The notes beneath the pieces are model-generated. The model ran no database searches and was not told the origin of the DNA. It was given only the letters and a program-made list of their open reading frames with translations. From assembly GCA_003993805.1 (NCBI GenBank), contig RSEF01000001.1:146892496-146956495 (forward strand): a DNA stretch of 64,000 nucleotides. Reading direction: 5' to 3'. Source of the DNA: Himantopus leucocephalus (lineage: Eukaryota > Chordata > Aves > Charadriiformes > Recurvirostridae). Both the position numbers and the translations under genes were made by a program. This document shows, in pieces, positions 14,936 through 25,152 of this stretch. The first letter of the stretch is position 1. Each line of letters opens with the position of its first letter.

Positions 14936-17038
14936 CCTGATACTCTAAATGGATCCCTAGAAACAGGAACAAAACACTGCTTGTAGCAACATTGCGAGTA
15001 TCATAAGGAAAACTGCTTAAAATAAGTGTCCCAGAATTTACTCCTATAACCTTGCTCTTTGCAAAATTACTGCTTGCTGATAGGACATCTCTGGTCCTGG
15101 ATCCTCTTTCCTCTAGATCCATCTGTTAAAGAAAGATTTAATTTATTTAGGCATTGTAATCAATGGTAAGTAAAAGTATGAAAAAATGATAGCCTAGAGT
15201 TCATAAAAGAGGATGGTATTTTTTCAGCTAAAGACCTTACTCAACAAACTAGTAAAACATTTTTTTAAAACTTCAATAGTCATTTAAGCTGCATTTCTAT
15301 AAAATATGTGCTCTAGTGATAATTGTAACATACAAACCTACCTGTATACCCCAATGAGCCAAACTGTTAGAAAAGTGATGGATTGTGTTTACTGTGGGAC
15401 TAATTTTCCAGGTCGCGTTTGCACTGTACCCTTCCTGCAACAGTGAATTATGAAAGCATTTAGCTCGATATTTTGAAATTAATTTGCTCATGCCAAGTAG
15501 CACTGTGAATACAGATAATATTAATCAAGTATCCATTCAAGCGGCAGCCTGTCAAGACAGATAGAGCTCATCGCTATATTGTTTTGCTGAATGTGCATAC
15601 ATACACTTATGATTTCATCAGAGCTGTCAAATTACGTCAGCTTTAGAATTTGGAGTATTTCCTGGCTTCAAGTTGCCAACATCAGAGCTTTCTTCCTCCT
15701 TCATGCTGCTTTCTCAATTTTATTACCTTATCTGCTTCATATTTGTTTGATAGCAGTAGGAAGAGACTGTCATGTCTTTGTTCAATTCTTTCTTTAATGG
15801 TTCATTCAAAAGAGAAATGGAATGTACACAGAGAAATAAATGTGGCTGTTGATTACTTTCTAAATTTCTCTAGAAATATGATGTTTTCTTAAGCTTTGGC
15901 TGAGAAAAAAACCCACATTTGCTTATAGTAGTATAGTTTCCTCCCTCAATTTCGCTGTCAATAGGCTAACCTCTCAATTCAAAAAACTGTTTGGAAGGTT
16001 CACGTATGTGTAAGTTTGAAGCCAATTCCATATTAGGCTTTCCTGCCAACACTAGGAGGAATATATCTTCTTGCCTGTTAATTGAAATGGTGGCTTAGCA
16101 TTTTGGACATCTGTTCTCCAAGAGTAGGGTGTGTACAGCAATAACCACAGTAACCAGAGACCTTAGTGAGCAGTACCCCAAAAAAATGTAATTTGGAATA
16201 AAGTCCTGGCCCAACTCTTATGCACCCATTTTGTGAGGGCAAGTGCCTCATTCTAAACATTCTGAAGGTCGCTGCTTAAAAACATGAATGACAGATCATT
16301 TTTCTTTCTGGTATCAGGCCATCAGAAAATACAGGAACACTCATCTCTGACTGGGAATTGGACTTGACGTAGCCTGACCCTTCACACTGTGACTTTACAA
16401 AGCAGTCATGAAGCAAATTGTACATGCAACATGGCAGAGCAAACTCACCGCAGTAACAAAGTGCCAAGTACTTAAAACATTAGTACTAATGTGAATTAGC
16501 TGAGTGTGAGTGTTCGCTCTCAAAGCTTTAGCAGAAGGAATATTTTAAATTGTTGCAAATGTTCAGCCCAAAATAAGGCAACAAGAATGAGTCTAGAAGA
16601 CAGAAAAGCTCAAAAAAAGTAATTTTAACAAAACCAAAGATATTGGAGAAAGCAATTGTAAGTTATTTCTTAGGGGTCATCCTTTATTAATATTCACACA
16701 CCATAATCCATTGGAACAACTACTTTCCCATTCACACTTAAATTATACTCTGTATTTCTGCCTACAAACTATTCCTGATTCTTTTCTGTTCCCTTCAATT
16801 TTTTCCTTTCTTGAAACTTGCCTCTTAATCAATGTATTCATGGGTGTAAACATTCCAATATCACTGTGAACTATGGTTTTACTTTTGGTTGTTGTTGTTT
16901 TGAAACATTCATCTCTAAAATTCGTGCTTGGGCAAGAAACTTGGATGTAGAAAGTAGAAAACAAATAAAAACTGGAAAAAAAAGGGGGCAGGAGGCATTC
17001 CTGTGGGTGGGGTGGGGGGAATCCTGAGAGGCTGACAT
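14936..17038. other. Spacer, no gene recognised
   Basis: AT-rich sequence without a recognisable transposon or exon. Open frames stay below about 115 codons, and the longest (minus strand 14775-15122) runs into the duplicated segment to its left. From about 16980 the sequence becomes G-rich on the plus strand, including a GGGTGGGGTGGGGGG stretch at 17005-17019. Confidence 0.5.
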
Positions 17039-17068
17039 GGGATCCTGGGCTGTGGGCAGGGTTGTGGG
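17039..17068 (+). other. Canonical G-quadruplex motif
   Basis: Five GGG runs start at 17039, 17047, 17054, 17059 and 17066 with loops of 5, 4, 2 and 4 nt. This satisfies the usual G3+N1-7 pattern with one run to spare. A further G-rich stretch lies 20-35 nt upstream. No promoter or transcript is recognised beside it, so any function is unknown. Confidence 0.75.
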
Positions 17069-17362
17069 AGCCCAAAGAGGGTGGACAGGGGCCCAGTTAT
17101 TCCTGCCCTGTGAAATATCTAGAAAACTTATCCTTTGATATACCTTTAAATTGTTGTAATCCACGATTCAGATTGTATTTTAAATGAAGCACTGTAGCAG
17201 GAACCACTCAAAGTGGTAGAGAATGAGCCTCACAAGAAGCTGAGCAAGTGCAGCAGTGAGCCAACCTGAGTTGGCTTTAGTGCCCAACAACACACTGCGA
17301 CTCCTGCCCCCAGTGACCACTGTAACAGGTGGAGCCCAAGGCATGGACTAAATGAGCTCAAT

Positions 17363-17395
17363 GGACATTTTATGAACATTTTATGGACATTTTTA
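17363..17395 (+). repeat. 11-bp unit tandemly repeated three times
   Basis: Three adjacent 11-mers, GGACATTTTAT, GAACATTTTAT and GGACATTTTTA, fill 17363-17395. They end where recognisable CR1 sequence begins, so the array sits at the 5' breakpoint of that element. It could be a product of insertion or a pre-existing repeat. Confidence 0.8.
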
Positions 17396-18258
17396 CACCA
17401 TTTCCCACAGCATTCTCCTGGATAACATGGCTGCTCATGGCTTGGAGGGGCATACTCTTTGCTGGGTAAAAAAAATTGCTGACTTGCCGGGCCCAAAGAT
17501 TGATGGAGAATGGAGTTAAATCCAGTTGGTGGCCAGTCACTAGTGGAGTTCCCCAGGGCTCAGTACTGGGGCCAGTTCTGTTTAATATCTATATCAATGA
17601 TCTGGACGAGGGGATCAAGTGCACCCTCAGTAAGTTTGAAGATGACACCGAGTTAGGCAGCAGTGTTGACCTACTTGAGGATAGAAAGGCTCTACAAAGG
17701 GATCTGGACAGGCTGGATCGATGGGCCAAGGCCAATGGTATGAGGTTCAACAAGGCCAAGTGCTGGGTCCTGCACTGGGGTCGCAACAACACCATGCAGC
17801 GCTACAGGCTTGGGGAAGAGTGGCTGGAAATCTGCCTGGCAGAAAAGGACCTGGGGGTGTTGATCAACAACCAGATGAATATGACCCAGCAGCATGTCCA
17901 GGTGGCCAAGAAGGCAAACAGCATCCTGGCTTGCATCAGGAATAGTGTGGCCAGCAGGACTAGGGAACTGATTTTCCCCCTGTACTCAGCACTGGTGAGG
18001 CTGCACCTCGAATATTGTGTTCAGTTTTGGGCATCTCACNCTGATTTTCCCCCTGTACTCAGCACTGGTGAGGCTGCACCTCGAATATTGTGTTCAGTTT
18101 TGGGCATCTCACTACAGGAGGGATATGGAGGTTCTGGAGCACGTGCAAAGAAGGGCAACAAAGCTGGTGAGGAGTCTAGAGCACAAGTCTGATGAGGAGC
18201 AGCTGAGGGAACTTGGGTTGTTTTGCCTGAAGAAAAGGAGGCTGAGGGGAGACCTTAT
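17396..18258 (+). mobile_element. CR1 LINE fragment (reverse transcriptase), 5'-truncated, 3' end lost in gap
   Basis: A piece of the CR1 non-LTR retrotransposon ORF2, starting inside the reverse transcriptase. The RT motif [13 protein letters not shown] is at about 17545-17583. The catalytic box at 17635-17655 reads FEDDTEL where CR1 normally has FADDTKL: both aspartates remain but the neighbours are changed. C-terminal CR1 motifs follow, such as QRRATKLV and LRELGLF. The frame is broken only by the 73-bp N-containing duplication at 18040, which looks like an assembly error. The 5' end lacks the endonuclease and the block-A aspartate, and the 3' end runs into a 100-N gap. Its residues ([19 protein letters not shown]) place it in a different CR1 subfamily from the neighbour at 18359-20580. 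It is a dead copy. Confidence 0.95.
17968..18112 (+). repeat. Exact 72-bp duplication around a single N
   Basis: Bases 17968-18039 and 18041-18112 are identical by eye over all 72 positions, with one N at 18040 between them. This is the expected result when two contigs overlapping by 72 bp are joined end to end. Removing one copy plus the N (73 bp) restores a continuous CR1 frame, which supports an artefact over a real duplication. Confidence 0.93.
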
Positions 18259-18358
18259 NNNNNNNNNNNNNNNNNNNNNNNNNNNNNNNNNNNNNNNNNN
18301 NNNNNNNNNNNNNNNNNNNNNNNNNNNNNNNNNNNNNNNNNNNNNNNNNNNNNNNNNN
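18259..18358. other. Assembly gap of 100 Ns between convergent CR1 copies
   Basis: Exactly 100 Ns, so the size is probably nominal. The plus-strand CR1 on the left stops inside its coding region. The minus-strand CR1 on the right starts inside its 3' UTR. The gap should therefore hold the missing 3' ends of both, several hundred bases arranged as an inverted repeat. Such a structure is hard to assemble from short reads. Confidence 0.97.
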
Positions 18359-20580
18359 TCTAGTTCCAACCCCCCTGCCATGGGCAGGGACACCTTCCAT
18401 TTCACCAGTTTGCTCAAAGACCCATCCAGCCTGGCTTTGAACACCTATAGGGATGGGAAATCTGCAGCTTCTCTGGGCAACCTGTTCCAGTGCCTCACCA
18501 CCCTCATAGAGAAATTTTTTTCCTAATATCTATTCTAAGCCTATCCTTTTCTAGTTTGAAGCCATTACCCCTCGTCCTATCACTACACTCCCTGATAAAG
18601 AGTCCATCCCCATCTTTTCTGTAGGCCCCCTTCAGATACTGGAAGGCTGCTGTTAGGTCTCCCCAGGGCCATCTCTTCTCCAGGCTGAAAAACCCCAACT
18701 GTCTCAGCCTGTCTTCATAGGAGAGGTGCTCCAACCCTCTGATCACCTTCATGGCCCTCCTTCGGACTCACTCTAACAAGTCCATATCCTTCTTGTGCTG
18801 AGGACTCCAAAGCTGGATGCAGTACTCCAGTTGCAGTTTCGTGAGAGCGGAGTAGAGAGGCAGAATCGCCTCCCTCGATCTGCTAGCCGTGCTTCTTCTG
18901 ATGCAGCCCAGGTTGTGGTTGGCTTTCTGGGCTACAAGCGCACATTGCCAGGTCATGTTGAGTTTCTCATCCACCCACACCCCCAAGTCCCTCTGCTCTG
19001 GGCTGCTCTCAATCCATCCTCCACCCGGCCTGTATTTGTGCTTGGGATTGCCCTGAGCCACATGCAGGAGGACCTTGCACTTGGCCCTGTTGAACTTCAT
19101 GAGGTTTGCATGAGCCCACATCTCAGGCCTGTCTAGGTCCCTCTGGATGGCGCCGCTCCCCTCCAGCATGTCAACCGTGCCACACAGTTTGGTGTCATTG
19201 GCAAACTTGCTGAGGGTGCACTCAATCCCAACATCCATGTCGCTGACAAAGCTGTTAAACACCACCGACCCCAGTACTGACCCCTGACGAATGCCACTCG
19301 TCACTGGTTTCCACTTGGACATCGAGCTGTTGACTGCAACCCTTTGAGTGTGACCACCCAGCCAGTTCCTTATCCACCAAGCAGTCCATCCATCAAATCC
19401 ATGTCTCCCAGTTTAGAGACCAGGATGTCATGCGGGACAGTCTCAAATGCTCTGCATGAGTCCAGATAGATTACATCCATTGCTTTCCTCTTATCCACCA
19501 ACGCTGTAACGCCATTGTAGAAAGCCAGACGCTATTTGTCAGACGCTATTTGCCCTTAATGAAGCCCTGTTGGCTCTCACAAATCATTTTCTTATTTTTC
19601 ATGTGCCTTAGCAGAGTTTCCAGGAGGATCTGCTCCATGATCTTGCTGGGCACAGAGCTGACACTGACCAGCCTGTAGTTCCCCAGGTCTTCCTTTTTCC
19701 CTTTTCAAAAATGGGGGTTACATTTCCCCTTTTCCAGTCAGTGATAACTTTGCTGGACTTCCATGAATTTTCAAATATAATGGATAATGGCTTAGCAACT
19801 TCATCCGCCAGTTCCCTCAGGACTCGCGGATGGATTTCATCAGGTCCTATGGACTTGTGCACCTTCAGGTTTCTGAAATGGTCTCGTACATGATCTTCTC
19901 CTGCAGTGAGGAGGCACCTTCTCACAGGTGCTATCTTTGCCTTTTGTGACTGAGGTGGTGTGGTTAGAGCCCTTGCCAGTGAAGACTGAGGCAAAAAAGT
20001 CATTGAGTACCTCAGCCTTCTCCATATCCTGGGTGACCAGGTCTCCCATTTCTTTCTGGAGAGGGCCCACATCTTCCCTAGTCTTCCTTATATCGTTGGC
20101 ATACTTACAGAAGTTTTTCCTGTTGCCCCTGATGTCCCAGGCCAGATTTAATTCTGTCTGGGCTTTAGCTTTCCTAACTTGATCCCTGACTGCTCGGACA
20201 GTTTCTCTATATTCCTCCCAGGCTACCTGTCCTTGCTTCCACCCTCTGTAGGCCTCCTTTTTGCTTTTGAGTGTGTCTAGGAGCTCCTTGTTCATGCAGG
20301 CCTCCTGGCTTTTTTGCCTGACTTTTTCTTTGTTGGGATGCATCGCTCCTGAGCTTGGAGGAGGTGATCCTTGAATACTAACCAGATTCCATGAGCCCCT
20401 CTCCCCTCCAGCGCTTTATCCCATGGAACCCTACCAAGCAGATCTCTCAAGAGGCCAAAGTCTGCTGTCCTGAAGTCCATGATATTGAGCTTGCTGCACA
20501 CCCTTCTCACTGCCCTAAGGATCCTGAACTCTACCATTTCATGATCACTGCAGCCAAGGCTACCCTTGAGCTTGATTCTG
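18359..20580 (-). mobile_element. CR1 LINE, endonuclease C-terminus to 3' region, degraded
   Basis: About 2.2 kb of CR1 ORF2 read right to left. It begins at the SDHE motif ending the endonuclease domain (20535-20550). It then runs through a linker ([21 protein letters not shown]), the RT start ([16 protein letters not shown]) and RT motif GIRQGSVLG, to the C-terminal [18 protein letters not shown] region and the 3' UTR at 18359. The copy is inactive. The block-A aspartate is glutamate (AFETV, codon 19442-19444). The catalytic box reads FANDTKL, with the first aspartate changed to asparagine (codon 19197-19199). A 14-bp tandem duplication at 19526-19553 shifts the frame. The 5' end is truncated, as is usual for CR1, and the extreme 3' tail is in the gap. 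Confidence 0.97.
19526..19553 (-). repeat. 14-bp tandem duplication inside CR1
   Basis: The 14-mers at 19526-19539 and 19540-19553 differ only in their last base (CAGACGCTATTTG followed by T or C). The length is not a multiple of three, so it breaks the RT frame of the host element. It arose after insertion or during reverse transcription. Confidence 0.88.
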
Positions 20581-20748
20581 TCATTCTATCATTCTACCAT
20601 TCTGTTTTACAGGGTGGCCTATAGACCACAAGAATGATATCTGTATATATATCTCAAAGGATGGAAGGGTGGGTATTGGAGAGCAAGGACTTATTGGATA
20701 GTAGGCAACCTGAGCATGATGTAAATGGTATTGAGTAAGAGGTGGAGA

Positions 20749-21345
20749 TAGTACTGGGTTTGGCAGGGATGGAGTTAATTTTCTCCATAGCAGCCTTTAT
20801 GGTGCTATGCTTTAGACAGGTGATCAAACCAGTGTTGATAACATGCATTGCTTTAGCTATGGCTGAACAGTGCTTGCACAGCATCAAAGCATTTTCTTTT
20901 TCTCACTCTGGCTCCAGAACGAGCAGAGTAGGGATGAGAAAGGGATTGGGAGGGGACGCAGCCAGAACAGCTGACCCAAATTGACTGAAGTGATATCCCA
21001 TACTATATGACATTATCGTCACCAATAAATCTTGGGCAAAGGAGGAGGAAGGGGGGGGATGTTCGGAGTCATGTCATCTGCCTTCCCAAGTAACCATTAC
21101 GCATGCTGAGGCTCTGCTTTCTGGGAAGCAGCTAAAAATCTGACTGCTGGTGGGAAACAGAGAACAAATTCCTTATTTTGCTTTGCTTGTGTGTGCAGAT
21201 TTGCTTCACTTATTAAACTGTCTTGCTCTTAAACCATGAATTGTTCTCACTTTTGCCCTTCCAGATCTCTGCCTCATCCTCTAGGGGAGTGAGCAAGGGA
21301 CTGGGTGGGGGGTTAGCTGCCAGCCAGGGTCAGCCCACCACCACA
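20749..21345 (+). mobile_element. Solo LTR of an ERVL-like endogenous retrovirus
   Basis: About 595 bp closely resembling the abundant avian LTR that begins TACTGGGTTTGGCTGGGATGG and ends in a CCAC-rich stretch. Landmarks in order are that start at 20751, a GTTCGGAGTCATG segment near 21060, the run TTGCTTTGCTTG near 21180, a poly(A) signal ATTAAA at 21212-21217, and a terminal GGTCAGCCCACCACCACA. An AATAAA at 21024-21029 also occurs but lies too early to be the usual processing signal. No gag, pol or env and no second LTR are present, so this is a recombination remnant. I could not find a convincing target-site duplication, so the ends are good to a few bases only. It lies 170 bp beyond the 5' end of the minus-strand CR1. 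Confidence 0.88.
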
Positions 21346-24105
21346 CTCATAAATCTAAAGGCTTTTAAATAGAGGAAAACAAATAAAAATCTCTTATTTT
21401 CATGATGTTTCTTGCTATGCTTAAATAAATGTCATGAACTGGGAGGGAGGAGCTAAAAGATTCTTGTTCTCACATGTAGTGTTGAAGGTGCGTCATACTG
21501 AAGAAACATTTTCAACACGCTGCCAACTGACATGAAACTGCATTGGACAACCAAGGCCAGACTCAGTAACACCATATGTGAGCGATCAAAACCCATTTGA
21601 GTCAGACACAATGCCATCAGGTCACAAGCTACAGATGATTTCCTCTGGATAAACCACTGTTTGAGTAACCTCATAAAGCTGTTCTTTGTAATTCAGGACA
21701 AAAACTAACCACCCTGAAGAATGCAATCTGCTCAAGCATCCCCAGGAAAGATGAGAAGGACGTGTCTCCCCATCTGTGGGGACTGCTGCCCTTCAGAGGT
21801 GATGCACAGGACACATCAAAAGGTACCGAGGGGTGCCTAGGAGAAGGGTGTTCTGCCTCCTTTTTGGGAAAGTGGGCACAGAAGGAGAAGCACATGCAGC
21901 CTGTCCCTGCTTGGTCCAGCTGGAAAATCTTTGGTGGCTTCTCCCCCTCACCAGGCTTCTCTTCCCTGCCCCAGGCTTTTTGTTTTCTCTAGCCAAGATT
22001 ACTCTTTCTCTTTTCGCCTTCCATACAAGTCTTACAGCTATCCTAGACCTGGTTATGATTTCCTGACCAGGAAACATTTACCTCCAAAAAAAGCTTCACC
22101 AGTTAAAAAAAAAAAATAATTTACACAAGAATTCCCAGTCAAATCTGGTCTCTCTCACTGTGTTTTCTATCTATGCAGCGATTGCATTCAGGAAAAAGCC
22201 ACCGCATTGGCAAGAGCCCTTTCACAGCTGGCCTTGCTGTAGCATTGTCTCTTCACAGACGCAATGGAAATGCAGAAGCGTAACAGTGGACCTTCAATGA
22301 CAGCAAACCTATCTCACTCTTCCATCTTTTGCATGGGCCAAAATGTGATTAAAAAAAAAAAGAGCAAAACGTTGCTTTCAGTTGCTCCTGATCATCCTTT
22401 CCATTGAACAGGCAAAATAGACCAGTGAACCTGTGTAAGGAAAAAGAGTCGTCACTGAAGAGCAAGTTTCAGGATACATAAAACAGAAAATGTAGTGCTC
22501 CTTTGGAACAGGGCAGGGAGGAATTTTGGTAGGGAAAGTATCAGGGATGAGAATAAGGCATTACAAGCAAGCAGAAGCCAGTTATAGGACACAGTGCCAG
22601 AGGAGACCAGAGCTACCCACAGTATCAGATATATGCTATTAAACTGCCTCTTCAAAAAGCATTGAAAAAGGCAAAACACAAACTAGCAAGACATTGATGA
22701 AGTATCTTCTAAAAGCTGATGTTCAAAAACAGTTGAGCTCCCAATTTAGCTGGCTGGTGTTGCAACACTGAGAAGAAGCATAAAACCCTGAAGGTGATGA
22801 ACTGGGTAGTCTGGTGTCAGTGGAGCCAGTTGCAAGCAAAAAAGTGCAACGTGCTCAGGCACCTTTCTCAGTCAGAGAAAGACTTCCAGGCCAGGCTGGT
22901 CTTCTCTGGTGGTGATTTGCCCGTATCATTTGTGTAGCTGGGTGCTGACCCTGTTTTCTCTTTTCAGAATAAATCCTCCTGTGGAGCTGGCCACTCATAA
23001 CCACATCTCAGACACAATAAAGTACCCAGGTATCCACTTGTTAAAATCTGTTAGCACAGCTTCCAGAAGGCTTGCCTCATGTTGTGATGAGGCATAGCTC
23101 TCATCTTGCATGACTGCTTTTCTACATTAGTGTAATTGTGGTAGGAAAATAGGACAATGGGTCCAGAAGCGAGCCTCATCCTGTAACAGCTATAATGCTA
23201 CTAGCATTCAAACCCCTAAGCAGTCCCCACAATTTTCTAGAGTTCATATCAATCAGAATGAAAGGGTGTGGCTTTTAATTACTGCTGGTAAAAAAATTTT
23301 GCGCTAATTCTTACATACCACTGATTTTATCACTTGCTGCTACATGTGTTTTGCTACAGTGTGAGTAACTGAGCACAGGACTCTGCATCTTGGTGACCTT
23401 TTTCCCTAAGAAGGAACTCTACCTCCTATGGATTGTTTTAGCAAATCAGATTTTGTTGTCTGATTTCGTCACTTCAGCCTAGCATCTCCTTTTTTCTTTC
23501 ACTGGCTGTTCTTAACATGCTTGTGCTAGATTCCGTAAACCAGCACTGGCAATTTCATCCCTTGTCAGTCTGGATCACAACCTCTCCTTGCTGTTCTCTG
23601 TTCCTGAAACAGGATTTGTGGTTGAGATTACAATTTAGGATATTTATCCCCAACTCGACTCTATTTTCTTTTCTGAGGAATCATTTTCTTCCCACTGTGT
23701 TTATAAGCCTGAAATGCAGATGATGACTTTCAGGCCACCAAACAAATTTAAATTTAATTGTTTCATGAAATAGAGATGGTCTCTTGAGAAAACACTGGCA
23801 GAAACCCTGCTTGTGATATTAAACAAAGATTTGGATGGGAGATTCAGGAGCATGACTGCAATATGATCTCAGTGTTAACACAAATAACTGTTAGGCAAAG
23901 GAAGAAAAATTGCTCTGCCTTTAGAGACCACCTATGTAGCATGAGAGGAGATGGACTATTTGTTAGACTATGGAAACACTTATTCCAGCAGCTCTTTTTG
24001 AAATGCTCCATTTCCTATTTGATATTTTTTACTGAAATTCTCTAGAATTCATCCCAACGTCTTTGCCGCTATCATTCCTGGCTCTACCACAGACTGAGCT
24101 CAGCT

Positions 24106-24144
24106 CCACTGGTACTCAGGAACCACCGGTACTCAGGACCACTG
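24106..24144 (+). repeat. Short tandem repeat, about 16-17 bp x 2.4
   Basis: CCACTGGTACTCAGGAA at 24106-24122 is followed by CCACCGGTACTCAGGA at 24123-24138 and a partial third unit CCACTG at 24139-24144. One substitution and one single-base length difference separate the full units. No transposon edge is recognised beside it. Confidence 0.85.
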
Positions 24145-25121
24145 TTACGAAGATGCTCCTTGGCTCCACATCATTTCTAGTCCTGCTTTAAAGCACAGAC
24201 ATCTATGCCTCTCCCTGGAATGTCCATTTACACAGGCATGGTTACCACAGAGCTGACCTTAGCAAAAGTTTCCAGAGCATGAGGAGAGGAGACATGTCTC
24301 TTTCGTCTTTCAGTCTAATGCTAGCAAGCCTAGCAACTGCTCCTAGAGCACACACCACATCTCCCATGAAGACAGACACTTCCCCCTGTGAAGTGAGAGA
24401 TCCAAGCACAGAGCTGGTCACATGCACGCGTATCCAATCTTCAATAGCGATTGTCACAAGGACATATCCTGGTTAGCAAGGGTTCCTCTCATAAAACTAA
24501 GCTTAGTTAGGTACCTCATTTTTTACTTTCTGTCATTTTTTGTGCTTCAGCTGGAACTCAAGGAGGGAGATGTCAATGTTTCTTGAATTTTTAGAGGAGT
24601 TGCCTGCCTAACTCAGGGCATTTGAATAATGCTTTCTAACCATCAGTGTTCATAAACGTTTTCAAACCTCAACATCACCTTAATCTACATGTTTTCCTTT
24701 AACTAGCAGTCCCTCATACATACTGTCACACGTCAGTTAGGTAGAGCTGAATAAAAGGTATAGCTAATTATTTAGCACAAGCACATGCTGGGGCATCTTA
24801 GGGTAAGTAATTCATGGAGCCAATCATGTGTCAGAAGTATGTTATATGAATCTTTAGCATTACACATAAAAAGCTATTTTAGTATAGCAGTTACATCCAT
24901 GGATACCTGGCAGATTGCTAGATTAATCTCTGAAAAAGATATGATAAACGGCATAAAAATAGGACATGATTTCCACATGGGGGACGGAGTTGTGACAGAA
25001 TGTGAACTGGCAACAAACCAAATATGAATGCAGAGTTTAGCTCAAAAATACCCATGATAAATATCCCCTGAAACTGCCTTGGAACACTAGACAAGGAATA
25101 AGACCCAAGCTATATTTAATC

Positions 25122-25152
25122 TTTTTTTTTTTTTTTTTTTTTTAATTTTCTN
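25122..25152 (+). repeat. Poly(T) tract of 22 nt followed by a single N
   Basis: T22 at 25122-25143, then a single N at 25152. A single N nine bases past a long homopolymer fits a contig join where reads failed. The length of the tract is not reliable. Confidence 0.9.

Noticed and set aside
17476..18526. Reverse-transcriptase open frames as a possible domesticated or retron-like gene
   Set aside because: Sequence order, subfamily residues and flanking features identify an ordinary truncated CR1 LINE. The apparent frame break is an assembly duplication.
20573..20605. ATTCT-rich repeats at the 5' end of the minus-strand CR1, first considered a second CR1 3' terminus
   Set aside because: The octamers do not match the attctatg pattern well and no CR1 3' UTR precedes them on the plus strand.
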